Origin: CS3-C152 sp964347025
GTDB taxonomy: Archaea; Aenigmatarchaeota; Aenigmatarchaeia; QMZP01; QMZT01
Reading direction: 5' to 3'
DNA length: 7,150 nt
Assembly (NCBI GenBank): GCA_964347025.1
Contig: CAYFWU010000030.1
Span: forward strand, 1-7,150
The notes under the pieces were generated by a model. It was not told the origin of the DNA. It saw only the letters and a program-made list of their open reading frames with translations, and made no database searches. Both the position numbers and the translations under genes were made by a program. Below, piece after piece: positions 1-4,579 of this stretch (positions are counted from its first letter, which is position 1; the number at the start of each line of letters is the position of its first letter).

Positions 1-447
1 AAACATTGGTGAATTCATGTGATACCACTGGGCTACAATTGTTCTTGAAGTTTCACTTTTCCCAATTTCCAACATTTCGACTATGAAGTCTGCAAACTCC
101 ATGGGATTATTGAAAACCAAGTTTGTCGTTTCTTTTTTCAATACGTCCCTAAGTACAGGTTCTCCCCTTTCCAAGGAATTTTCCATTCTTTCGGTGAAAT
201 TCCTCACTTTCTTAACCCATTCCATATTCAACTGGTATTTCATGCCTTTCTTGATCAAGACTTCCTGCTCCACGAGTTTTTTTACCATCTTGTGAACAGC
301 CTGATAGCTCACTTCCAAACCATTCTTCTTTGCCGCATTCTGTATCCTCCTTGTAGAAACAGGGTATTCCATAATCAGGAAGTTTATTACGAATTCCCTC
401 AGATTCTTCTTTTCACCCAACATCGGAATAACAATGTCTATTCCCAT
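1..447 (-). CDS. Winged-helix DNA-binding protein, C-terminus cut by the window edge
   Basis: Reading the reverse strand from ATG at 447 gives 149 uninterrupted codons to the window edge, so the gene is partial at its 3' end. The protein starts MGIDIVIPMLGEKKNL. Residues about 14-75 look like a winged helix-turn-helix: a first helix (LREFVINFLIMEY), a second (TRRIQNAAKKN), a recognition helix (SYQAVHKMVKKLVEQ, 47-61) and a wing (VLIKKGMKYQLN, 63-74). A helical linker follows (75-105), then the start of a second domain (NLVFNNPMEFADFIVEML) that may bind a ligand or mediate dimerisation. Archaeal regulators commonly have this layout, so I infer a transcription factor; its targets are unknown. 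The start is supported by a TATA-like box 26-27 nt upstream, with no room for a ribosome binding site, which suggests a leaderless message. It is divergent from the 565-1279 pair and could regulate it. The two plus-strand frames open across this stretch encode nothing recognisable. Confidence 0.85.
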   Translation of the reverse strand, partial: MGIDIVIPMLGEKKNLREFVINFLIMEYPVSTRRIQNAAKKNGLEVSYQAVHKMVKKLVEQEVLIKKGMKYQLNMEWVKKVRNFTERMENSLERGEPVLRDVLKKETTNLVFNNPMEFADFIVEMLEIGKSETSRTIVAQWYHMNSPMF

Positions 448-468
448 TTTAAATATCCCAGATTTAGA

Positions 469-477
469 ATTTTTAAA
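469..477 (-). promoter_or_regulatory. TATA-like box for the leftward winged-helix gene
   Basis: On the minus strand this reads TTTAAAAAT, preceded by purine-rich AAAAGG as a possible BRE. Its centre lies about 26 nt before the ATG at 447, the archaeal TATA-to-start spacing, so transcription should begin at or next to the start codon (leaderless). Confidence 0.55.
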
Positions 478-503
478 CCTTTTGGTTGTATTTTATTGAA
501 CGT

Positions 504-512
504 AAGATATAT
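504..512 (+). promoter_or_regulatory. Possible TATA-like box for the 565-1279 unit
   Basis: AAGATATAT lies about 57 nt before the ATG at 565, which would place a start near 534 and give a leader of about 30 nt containing the ribosome binding site. TTTTATT at 491-497 is an alternative. The 448-564 gap is a divergent promoter region shared with the winged-helix gene. Confidence 0.35.
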
Positions 513-551
513 CCGATGTTTTTTCTTGCTCTTATCATGGTAAGCGCTGAA

Positions 552-559
552 AGGAGGTG
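552..559 (+). promoter_or_regulatory. Strong Shine-Dalgarno before the 565 gene
   Basis: AGGAGGTG matches the 3' end of archaeal 16S rRNA and sits 5 nt before the ATG at 565. It fixes that start and shows that this gene, unlike its divergent neighbour, is translated from a leader. Confidence 0.8.
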
Positions 560-564
560 CTAGT

Positions 565-933
565 ATGGGAATAATAGGCAAGATGGTTAGGAGTGCTGTC
601 TCTGTGAAAGCGATGCAAGATAGTGACAAAAAGCTTGAAAGTCTGAAAGAGTGTTCTGATACCCTGTATAAAGGAAGCTCTTTGCCGCATCTTATTAGCG
701 AATACGTTAGAGTTGAAAAGGAACTGGAAAGAGATGAAAAAGCTTACAATCAAACCATAAGTAGAACAAGTTCTTCAGATAAAATAAGAGAAGGGTGCAA
801 AGGGACAGGAGTAAGTGAATCTGAGGCTTATTTACATATAGGAACTGTTAAAAAACTAATGGGAAACAAAATCGAAGAAAACAGGACGAGAAAAGATGCT
901 ATAGAAAGGGAGTTGAAAAAATACGACAGATAA
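565..933 (+). CDS. Hypothetical helical, charged protein of 122 aa
   Basis: I do not recognise this protein. It has no signal peptide or clear membrane segment. The first 17 residues (MGIIGKMVRSAVSVKAM) could form an amphipathic helix. Charged helical stretches follow at about 20-34, 42-62 and 86-122, the last ending in lysine/glutamate-rich sequence (ENRTRKDAIERELKKYDR) with coiled-coil character. Two cysteines are present (C30, C78). The strong ribosome binding site 5 nt upstream, together with an open frame ending 1 nt before the next ATG, makes it a convincing gene and the first of a two-gene unit. The coding region is AT-rich compared with the genes at 3557-6814, so it may have been acquired separately. 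A structural or protein-protein interaction role is possible but cannot be assigned. Confidence 0.75.
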   Translation: MGIIGKMVRSAVSVKAMQDSDKKLESLKECSDTLYKGSSLPHLISEYVRVEKELERDEKAYNQTISRTSSSDKIREGCKGTGVSESEAYLHIGTVKKLMGNKIEENRTRKDAIERELKKYDR

Positions 934-934
934 T

Positions 935-1279
935 ATGAAAAAAATTCAAGATGCGGATGCTTGTAGCACTATAAAAGATTCGCATAATCGTATTTGTAAA
1001 CGCAGCGAGTACTACCCTAGGAATACCCAGTTGGGAGAAGAATGTTCAATCCCTATTACTGATGGTGACGGTGTAGCTATTGTAGCTGATCCAGATGGTT
1101 ATGCATATAAACAAGTCGGGGGGCCTGATAGATTAAAAACACGGATTCACGATGAGGAGGGCAAACCACTCATTGTGGATGAAAAAGGCACTGTATACAG
1201 AATGAGAGATATTATTACAAGACTAAGAGGAGCACCACTTTCTGCAAAAGAGGTAGAAGAAATTGCCAAAAAATATTAG
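935..1279 (+). CDS. Hypothetical soluble protein of 114 aa
   Basis: The ATG follows the TAA of the preceding gene after one base and has no good ribosome binding site of its own, so translation is probably coupled. No family is recognised. The N-terminal third holds three cysteines (C10, C21, C37). The middle is rich in turns and short strands with Asp/Gly pairs (ITDGDGVAIVADPDGYAYKQVGG, about 41-63, and GKPLIVDEKGTVYRM, 76-90), suggesting a small beta domain with repeated 'DxDGxxY' or 'DEKGTVY' hairpins. A charged C-terminal helix ends it (LSAKEVEEIAKKY). It has no signal peptide, so it is probably cytoplasmic. With the upstream gene it may form a two-component unit of unknown function. AT-rich codon use matches its partner. 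Confidence 0.7.
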   Translation: MKKIQDADACSTIKDSHNRICKRSEYYPRNTQLGEECSIPITDGDGVAIVADPDGYAYKQVGGPDRLKTRIHDEEGKPLIVDEKGTVYRMRDIITRLRGAPLSAKEVEEIAKKY

Positions 1280-1331
1280 AGGTTTAATAATCAGGGGGAT
1301 GATGAGAATTAAAAATGTAGAAAAGATTTAG

Positions 1332-1340
1332 CTTTTAAAT
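1332..1340 (+). promoter_or_regulatory. TATA-like box for the 1361 membrane protein gene
   Basis: CTTTTAAAT is centred about 25 nt before the ATG at 1361, which would give a leaderless or nearly leaderless transcript. AAGGAAG at 1346-1352 is a weak competing ribosome binding site that would require an earlier transcription start. Confidence 0.55.
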
Positions 1341-1360
1341 CCTTTAAGGAAGTTTAAACC

Positions 1361-1774
1361 ATGAAGGCGGAATTCATACTCGGTGTTGTGGGATCTGTGA
1401 TAAACATAATTTCAACCATACTTTTTGCCGGTTATGCTACACTCCAGTATGCCGTTACCTCAGGATTCGGTCCCTACGGAGGAGGTCCTTTGGATTCCCT
1501 TTTACAGGGGTTCCAGGCCCAGGCAGTCAATTCAATGGTCTACCTTGTGATACTGGCGATACTCGTGATTGTCGGGATAGCAGGAACAATATACGTCAGG
1601 AAAAACGAAAAGAAAGGCGGGATCATAATGATAATCGGAGGGATTCTACCGTTAGCTTTCCTCTTCTCTATAATCATGATGGGATCGTTAATGGGGTTCA
1701 TCCCCCTCTCCGTCATGCTCTTCGGCTGCATATTCTTGATGCTGGGCGGGGCGCTCGCGCTGGAGAAGAAGTGA
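1361..1774 (+). CDS. Four-helix membrane protein, DUF4064-like
   Basis: This 137-residue protein has four predicted membrane helices at about 5-28, 58-79, 87-109 and 113-134. A Gly/Pro-rich loop (SGFGPYGGGPLDS, 34-46) lies between helices 1 and 2, and a short basic loop (RKNEKKGG, 80-87) between 2 and 3. By the positive-inside rule that basic loop faces the cytoplasm, which places the Gly/Pro-rich loop outside. The opening EFILGVVGSVINIIST and overall length resemble the DUF4064 family of small prokaryotic membrane proteins, whose function is unknown; this match is from memory of the pattern, not a search. Glycines recur inside the helices (GGILP, LGGALAL), typical of close helix packing. It has its own promoter and ends 55 nt before the next gene, which also has a promoter, so the two are neighbours rather than a clear operon. 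Confidence 0.8.
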   Translation: MKAEFILGVVGSVINIISTILFAGYATLQYAVTSGFGPYGGGPLDSLLQGFQAQAVNSMVYLVILAILVIVGIAGTIYVRKNEKKGGIIMIIGGILPLAFLFSIIMMGSLMGFIPLSVMLFGCIFLMLGGALALEKK

Positions 1775-1778
1775 AATC

Positions 1779-1786
1779 TTTTAAAT
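1779..1786 (+). promoter_or_regulatory. TATA-like box for the PH-domain gene
   Basis: TTTTAAAT, with purines just upstream (GTGAAATC), starts 5 nt after the previous stop codon. A start near 1808 would leave a leader of about 20 nt that carries the GGAGGTG site. Confidence 0.5.
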
Positions 1787-1816
1787 CGCGCCTTCAATAA
1801 TCAAGATAATCTGATT

Positions 1817-1823
1817 GGAGGTG
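1817..1823 (+). promoter_or_regulatory. Shine-Dalgarno deciding the start at 1830
   Basis: GGAGGTG lies 6 nt before the ATG at 1830. The upstream in-frame TTG at 1815 overlaps this site and has no ribosome binding site of its own, so 1830 is the better start. Confidence 0.8.
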
Positions 1824-1829
1824 GATGAT

Positions 1830-2408
1830 ATGAGAATTGGGGAAGATCTTAAACCTGCTTTGCAGTTGAAGAGCCTGTATTACACTTATGCCGTCTCGTT
1901 CTTGCTCTTTATTTTAATAATAATTTACCTGCCTGTCCTGGTTTTCGCGCCGCTACCGGTTATAATCGGGGTCACGATTTACTTCGTCCTGCCCGTTCTG
2001 CTGATTTTCTTCTTCGGGATTTACTGGATCATGAAGTATTACCACACCATAATCTACAAGCTGACCGGAAGCGAGATGACGTGGAGAAGGGGGGTGTGGT
2101 TCAAGAAAACCGGGGTCGTCCCCTACAACAGAATCACGAACGTTGACATAGAACAGGGACCTGTGTCGAGAAAATTCAGAATAGCCTCCATAAAGATACA
2201 GACCGCGGGTTATTCTGGCCCGCATCAGAGATCCTCGGAGATAAGGATAGACGGGATGAAGAATTTCGAGGAGCTGAGAGAATATATAATAAGTCTGGTC
2301 AAGGGAAAGAAGCCCGTGGCAGTCGAGACCTATGAGGAAGACATCAAGGGTTCTGATGTTCTCAAGGAACTGGTCAGGATAAGGAAGCTGCTTGAAAGGA
2401 GAAGGTAA
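1830..2408 (+). CDS. Membrane-anchored bacterial-type PH domain protein (bPH_2/YdbS-like)
   Basis: The protein has 192 residues when started at the ATG preceded by GGAGGTG. Two membrane helices at about 17-40 and 44-67 form a hairpin. A cytoplasmic domain of about 74-157 has the hallmarks of the bPH_2 (formerly DUF304) family: a first strand pair with 'YKLTGSEMTWRRGVWFKKTG', then VVPYNRITNVDIEQGPVSRKF and IASIKIQTAG. In the family these form the PH-like beta barrel and follow the pattern 'rrGvl..r...vP..rI..vd..qgp..R.fgla...i.TAG'. The C-terminus (about 160-192) is a charged tail ending in LVRIRKLLERRR, probably helical. Members are membrane-associated; their ligands are mostly unknown and some are linked to stress or envelope functions. 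The family assignment is firm, the cellular role is not. Confidence 0.9.
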   Translation: MRIGEDLKPALQLKSLYYTYAVSFLLFILIIIYLPVLVFAPLPVIIGVTIYFVLPVLLIFFFGIYWIMKYYHTIIYKLTGSEMTWRRGVWFKKTGVVPYNRITNVDIEQGPVSRKFRIASIKIQTAGYSGPHQRSSEIRIDGMKNFEELREYIISLVKGKKPVAVETYEEDIKGSDVLKELVRIRKLLERRR

Positions 2409-2496
2409 AAGTTTCTTTCCCAAAGATTAGGAATATAACAGTGTAATATTTGCCTGTTTTTCACTAAAAACCAACATCTTCCGATCAACAGCAAGC

Positions 2497-2504
2497 TTTA
2501 TAAG
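2497..2504 (+). promoter_or_regulatory. TATA-like box for the 2561 gene
   Basis: TTTATAAG is the clearest TATA element in the 152-nt gap between 2408 and 2561. With the usual spacing, transcription would begin near 2526, leaving a leader of about 35 nt. The rest of the gap holds one short T run (2457-2461) and the inverted repeat at 2525-2545. Confidence 0.6.
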
Positions 2505-2524
2505 CCGGCACTCTAATAATTATA

Positions 2525-2545
2525 TGTAACTACCAAATAGTTACA
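2525..2545 (+). promoter_or_regulatory. Perfect 8-bp inverted repeat at the predicted transcription start: operator candidate
   Basis: TGTAACTA and TAGTTACA are exact reverse complements separated by five bases (CCAAA). The repeat begins where the upstream TATA box predicts initiation. A dimeric helix-turn-helix repressor bound here would block RNA polymerase. The arms are A/T-rich and no T run follows, so a terminator is unlikely. In RNA it could form a weak 5' hairpin ahead of the start codon. Confidence 0.5.
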
Positions 2546-2560
2546 AGTGGGTGTCTTGAA

Positions 2561-2836
2561 ATGAGTGTTGGAAAGGTTGCCAGAAGGATCGAAGAGTATT
2601 TGAAGGAAGCAATAGATGTTGATCGATTGGATGGTCCCTATGCAGTCAAAGGTATATTCATGGATCATTCACTTCCCAACGAAAGGTTAGAGGTAGGTAA
2701 AACATTCGAAACAGGCTACAAGCCTATAATACAATTAAAATTGGATTCCGAAGAACCTAAAATAGAAAAAAGAAAAACTTCGTATCTGAGTATTGATGAT
2801 TTCTCGGGTAGCGCTTTTCAGCCGGCATTTGCCTAA
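2561..2836 (+). CDS. Hypothetical protein of 91 aa
   Basis: No family is recognised. The N-terminal part (about 1-22, SVGKVARRIEEYLKEAIDV) is a likely amphipathic helix. The middle contains short strands (YAVKGIFM, KPIIQLKLD) around a polar loop, and the C-terminus has a charged segment (EEPKIEKRKT) followed by SYLSIDDFSGSAFQPAFA. No signal peptide or membrane helix is seen. The ribosome binding site is weak (GGGTG at 2549-2553, 7 nt before the ATG). The strength of the case comes from a good TATA box, the operator-like repeat upstream and co-direction with its neighbours. It ends 33 nt before the surface operon, which has its own promoter-like element. It could be a small regulator or accessory protein, but nothing in the sequence proves this. 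Confidence 0.6.
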   Translation: MSVGKVARRIEEYLKEAIDVDRLDGPYAVKGIFMDHSLPNERLEVGKTFETGYKPIIQLKLDSEEPKIEKRKTSYLSIDDFSGSAFQPAFA

Positions 2837-2859
2837 GGGTTTTAAGCCAAATAAAACCC
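2837..2859 (+). promoter_or_regulatory. Inverted repeat overlapping the promoter of the surface operon
   Basis: GGGTTTTA and TAAAACCC are perfect 8-bp arms separated by seven bases (AGCCAAA). The left arm contains the TATA-like TTTTAAG (2840-2846), centred about 27 nt before the ATG at 2870, so the operon message would be leaderless. A protein bound here would compete with TATA-binding protein. Alternatively the repeat is a hairpin ending the 2561 transcript, but no T run follows it. Confidence 0.5.
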
Positions 2860-2869
2860 AAATACTAAT

Positions 2870-3550
2870 ATGAACAAAAAACTCTTACTAGGGATCTGGC
2901 TTTTGATATCCTTGGCTTTCTGGATTTTTTCAGGAGATATGAGAACAATATTTGCGGGAGTTGGCGTTTTGATAGCCGGTTTTTCAACCCTTTTGTTCTG
3001 GATTTTCAGAAAACCAGTCTCGGCTGTGGTGAAGATGATAAGAATCAGCCCGAAAAAGAAGTTCGTCCTTATCGGCAGCTTAGGGGCGGTGTGGGTTGAA
3101 TTTGAATTCTGGGTTCTGGAAAAAGTTTTTGGGGTTAGTCTTGCCGCGCATCCTGACCTTTTCCTGGATTTGCTGGTTACAATGCCGTGGTATATAATAA
3201 TGGTTTTCCTGCTCTGGAAGGTTGAGACGAAGTATTCGTATTCGCTCTTTGCAATTTTTATATACGGAGGCATTTACGATTTTTTCGCAGACGGTGTCTT
3301 AGGGACAGTGATGGCTGTAGGGTTCTTACCATTCGAGACCATTCTCCTTATTCTGGTAGCCCTGCCTCTATTTGCTCTTTGTTATTCCTTTATGGTTCTG
3401 CCTCCCACCTACCTACTCAGAGAGGAAATCAGTAAAATGAGAACAGAAACCCGAAAGGGGGGTTGGGCCAAATACCTGTATGCTTTATTACCACTGGTTG
3501 GCTTATTAATATATGGAATTATTGCGATATTGTTATTTTCGATGGGGTGA
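2870..3550 (+). CDS. Polytopic membrane protein, first gene of the surface lipoprotein operon
   Basis: This is a 226-residue integral membrane protein of no family I recognise. Hydrophobic segments lie at about 5-20, 26-46, 66-88, 98-117, 122-140, 145-175 and 203-224, giving six or seven helices. Unusual acidic residues fall within or beside helices: E77, E79 and E84 in WVEFEFWVLEKVF, D100 in HPDLFLDLL, and D137 and D141 in GGIYDFFADG. Such buried charges often mark a transporter, ion-coupled protein or intramembrane enzyme, but no catalytic signature is evident. A basic loop (RKPVSAVVKMIRISPKKK, 47-64) and another (REEISKMRTETRKGG, 184-198) are probably cytoplasmic. The next gene starts 6 nt after its stop, and the GGGGTGA that ends this gene serves as that gene's ribosome binding site, so the two are transcribed and probably translated together. 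It may anchor, export or signal for the lipoproteins that follow. Confidence 0.8.
   Translation: MNKKLLLGIWLLISLAFWIFSGDMRTIFAGVGVLIAGFSTLLFWIFRKPVSAVVKMIRISPKKKFVLIGSLGAVWVEFEFWVLEKVFGVSLAAHPDLFLDLLVTMPWYIIMVFLLWKVETKYSYSLFAIFIYGGIYDFFADGVLGTVMAVGFLPFETILLILVALPLFALCYSFMVLPPTYLLREEISKMRTETRKGGWAKYLYALLPLVGLLIYGIIAILLFSMG
3544..3550 (+). promoter_or_regulatory. Shine-Dalgarno overlapping the stop codon, before the 3557 gene
   Basis: GGGGTGA includes the TGA of the membrane protein gene and lies 6 nt before the ATG at 3557. An ATG at 3552 is out of frame and stops at once, so 3557 is the start. Confidence 0.75.
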
Positions 3551-3556
3551 AATGCC

Positions 3557-4579
3557 ATGAAAAAACTTTTCTTGGTATTGGTTCTTTTGGTTCTGATCAG
3601 CGGATGCACTGGGGGAAAACCCCCTGTCAAACACAGCAGTTATGACATTCCCATTACCTCACGATCATTCTATATAGGTGTCGTGCCTACTCCGAAGAGC
3701 GATCCTGAAACCACTTTTGATGACATAAATGACGCTTACAAAGAAGCCGGTGAACTGGGTGAAGTTACAATGATCTGGACGGGCGAGAACATAGGACAGG
3801 CAGAAAAACTGAAACAGAACAAGGTGGTTACCGCTGTAAGAGTTTACGGTCTCAAACCAGTTCTCACCCTCTCCTTTGCCACGATAAAAGAGGTCCCGGG
3901 ATCAGGTTTAAAATATGTTGTCGACGCTCCGGATGGTGTTAACGCCGATCTGTCTGATACGGAATTCAGAAACCTATGGGTAAGCGAGGCCAGGGATATT
4001 GCAAAGGAATTTAAGCCCGAATACCTCTCTCTCGGAAACGAGATAAACGATTATTTCTACCTGAATCCAGAATATCTCGATTCCTATCTTTCTCTCTATG
4101 ACAATGCTTACCCTGAGATAAAAAAGGTCTCTCCAAACACGAAGGTTCTTGTCGTCTTCTCATTCACCCATCTCATTGACAACGACCAGTGGGATTTTTT
4201 TGAAAAGTTCAATGACCGGGCAGATATTATCGGCCTCACCACGTACCCATGGAAACATTTTGAAACCCCCGAAGAAATAACCTCAGATTACTACAAACAA
4301 ATCCAGACGTATACAAACAAACCAATCGCTTTCACAGAGATAGGATGGACCACCGAGAACGAACAGGCAGAGTTCCTGGTAAGATTCCTTGAGCTGACGA
4401 AAGGTATGGATATTGAGATGGTAAACTGGTTATTCCTCCACGAAATGGAACTCACCGGGATCGTGGCCAGCGTCTCCGATCCGGAAACAGGTAAGATCTC
4501 GTTGAAAAAGAAAGACGGGACGAAAAGGGAAATATATAACCTGTGGCTGGATCTGAAAGGGGTAAAGTATGAAGGTTAG
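3557..4579 (+). CDS. Lipoprotein with a glycoside hydrolase-like TIM barrel (clan GH-A-like), short paralogue
   Basis: This is a 340-residue secreted lipoprotein. The signal peptide MKKLFLVLVLLVL is followed by the lipobox ISGC with C17 as the expected lipid site. The rest looks like one (beta/alpha)8 barrel. The first strand is about FYIGVVPTP (38-46). The fourth-strand motif LSLGNEIN gives E162, the expected acid/base. The sixth-strand region is IIGLTTYPW (224-232). The seventh-strand motif IAFTEIGWTT gives E261, the expected nucleophile. An eighth-strand region WLFLHEM (291-297) follows. Both catalytic glutamates of clan GH-A are therefore present, so I infer a retaining glycosidase acting outside the membrane. 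GH53 and GH5-like families share these motifs, and the exact family and sugar are unknown. The C-terminus (LKKKDGTKREIYNLW) fits the last helix of such barrels. It is paralogous to the next gene, which it overlaps by 11 nt. Confidence 0.75.
   Translation: MKKLFLVLVLLVLISGCTGGKPPVKHSSYDIPITSRSFYIGVVPTPKSDPETTFDDINDAYKEAGELGEVTMIWTGENIGQAEKLKQNKVVTAVRVYGLKPVLTLSFATIKEVPGSGLKYVVDAPDGVNADLSDTEFRNLWVSEARDIAKEFKPEYLSLGNEINDYFYLNPEYLDSYLSLYDNAYPEIKKVSPNTKVLVVFSFTHLIDNDQWDFFEKFNDRADIIGLTTYPWKHFETPEEITSDYYKQIQTYTNKPIAFTEIGWTTENEQAEFLVRFLELTKGMDIEMVNWLFLHEMELTGIVASVSDPETGKISLKKKDGTKREIYNLWLDLKGVKYEG
4559..4563 (+). promoter_or_regulatory. Shine-Dalgarno inside the 3557 gene, before the 4569 start
   Basis: GGGGT lies 5 nt before the ATG at 4569, inside the last codons of the preceding gene. 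Together with the 11-nt overlap it points to translational coupling of the two paralogues. Confidence 0.6.

Noticed and set aside
83..543. Two plus-strand open frames (83-295 and 292-543)
   Set aside because: They are antisense to the winged-helix gene, which is open over the whole stretch and has a readable DNA-binding domain and a well-placed TATA box.
438..753. Minus-strand open frames over the divergent promoter and the 565 gene
   Set aside because: They cross the promoter region and lie opposite a gene with a near-perfect Shine-Dalgarno site.
1352..1359. GTTTAAAC palindrome just before the ATG at 1361
   Set aside because: It is a short A/T-rich self-complementary octamer that does not extend further; it could easily arise by chance in such a promoter.
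1815..1829. TTG at 1815 as the start of the PH-domain gene
   Set aside because: The GGAGGTG site overlaps these codons and is correctly spaced for the ATG at 1830.
1953..2423. Minus-strand open frame of 156 codons
   Set aside because: It is antisense to the PH-domain gene, whose family match is strong. No promoter or ribosome binding site supports the minus frame.
2457..2461. T run after the PH-domain gene as a terminator
   Set aside because: It is only five T long with no hairpin and lies almost 50 nt beyond the stop; archaeal terminators cannot be called from this.
2842..3273. Minus-strand open frame of 143 codons
   Set aside because: It is opposite the polytopic membrane protein gene; the antisense product is basic and shows no domain.
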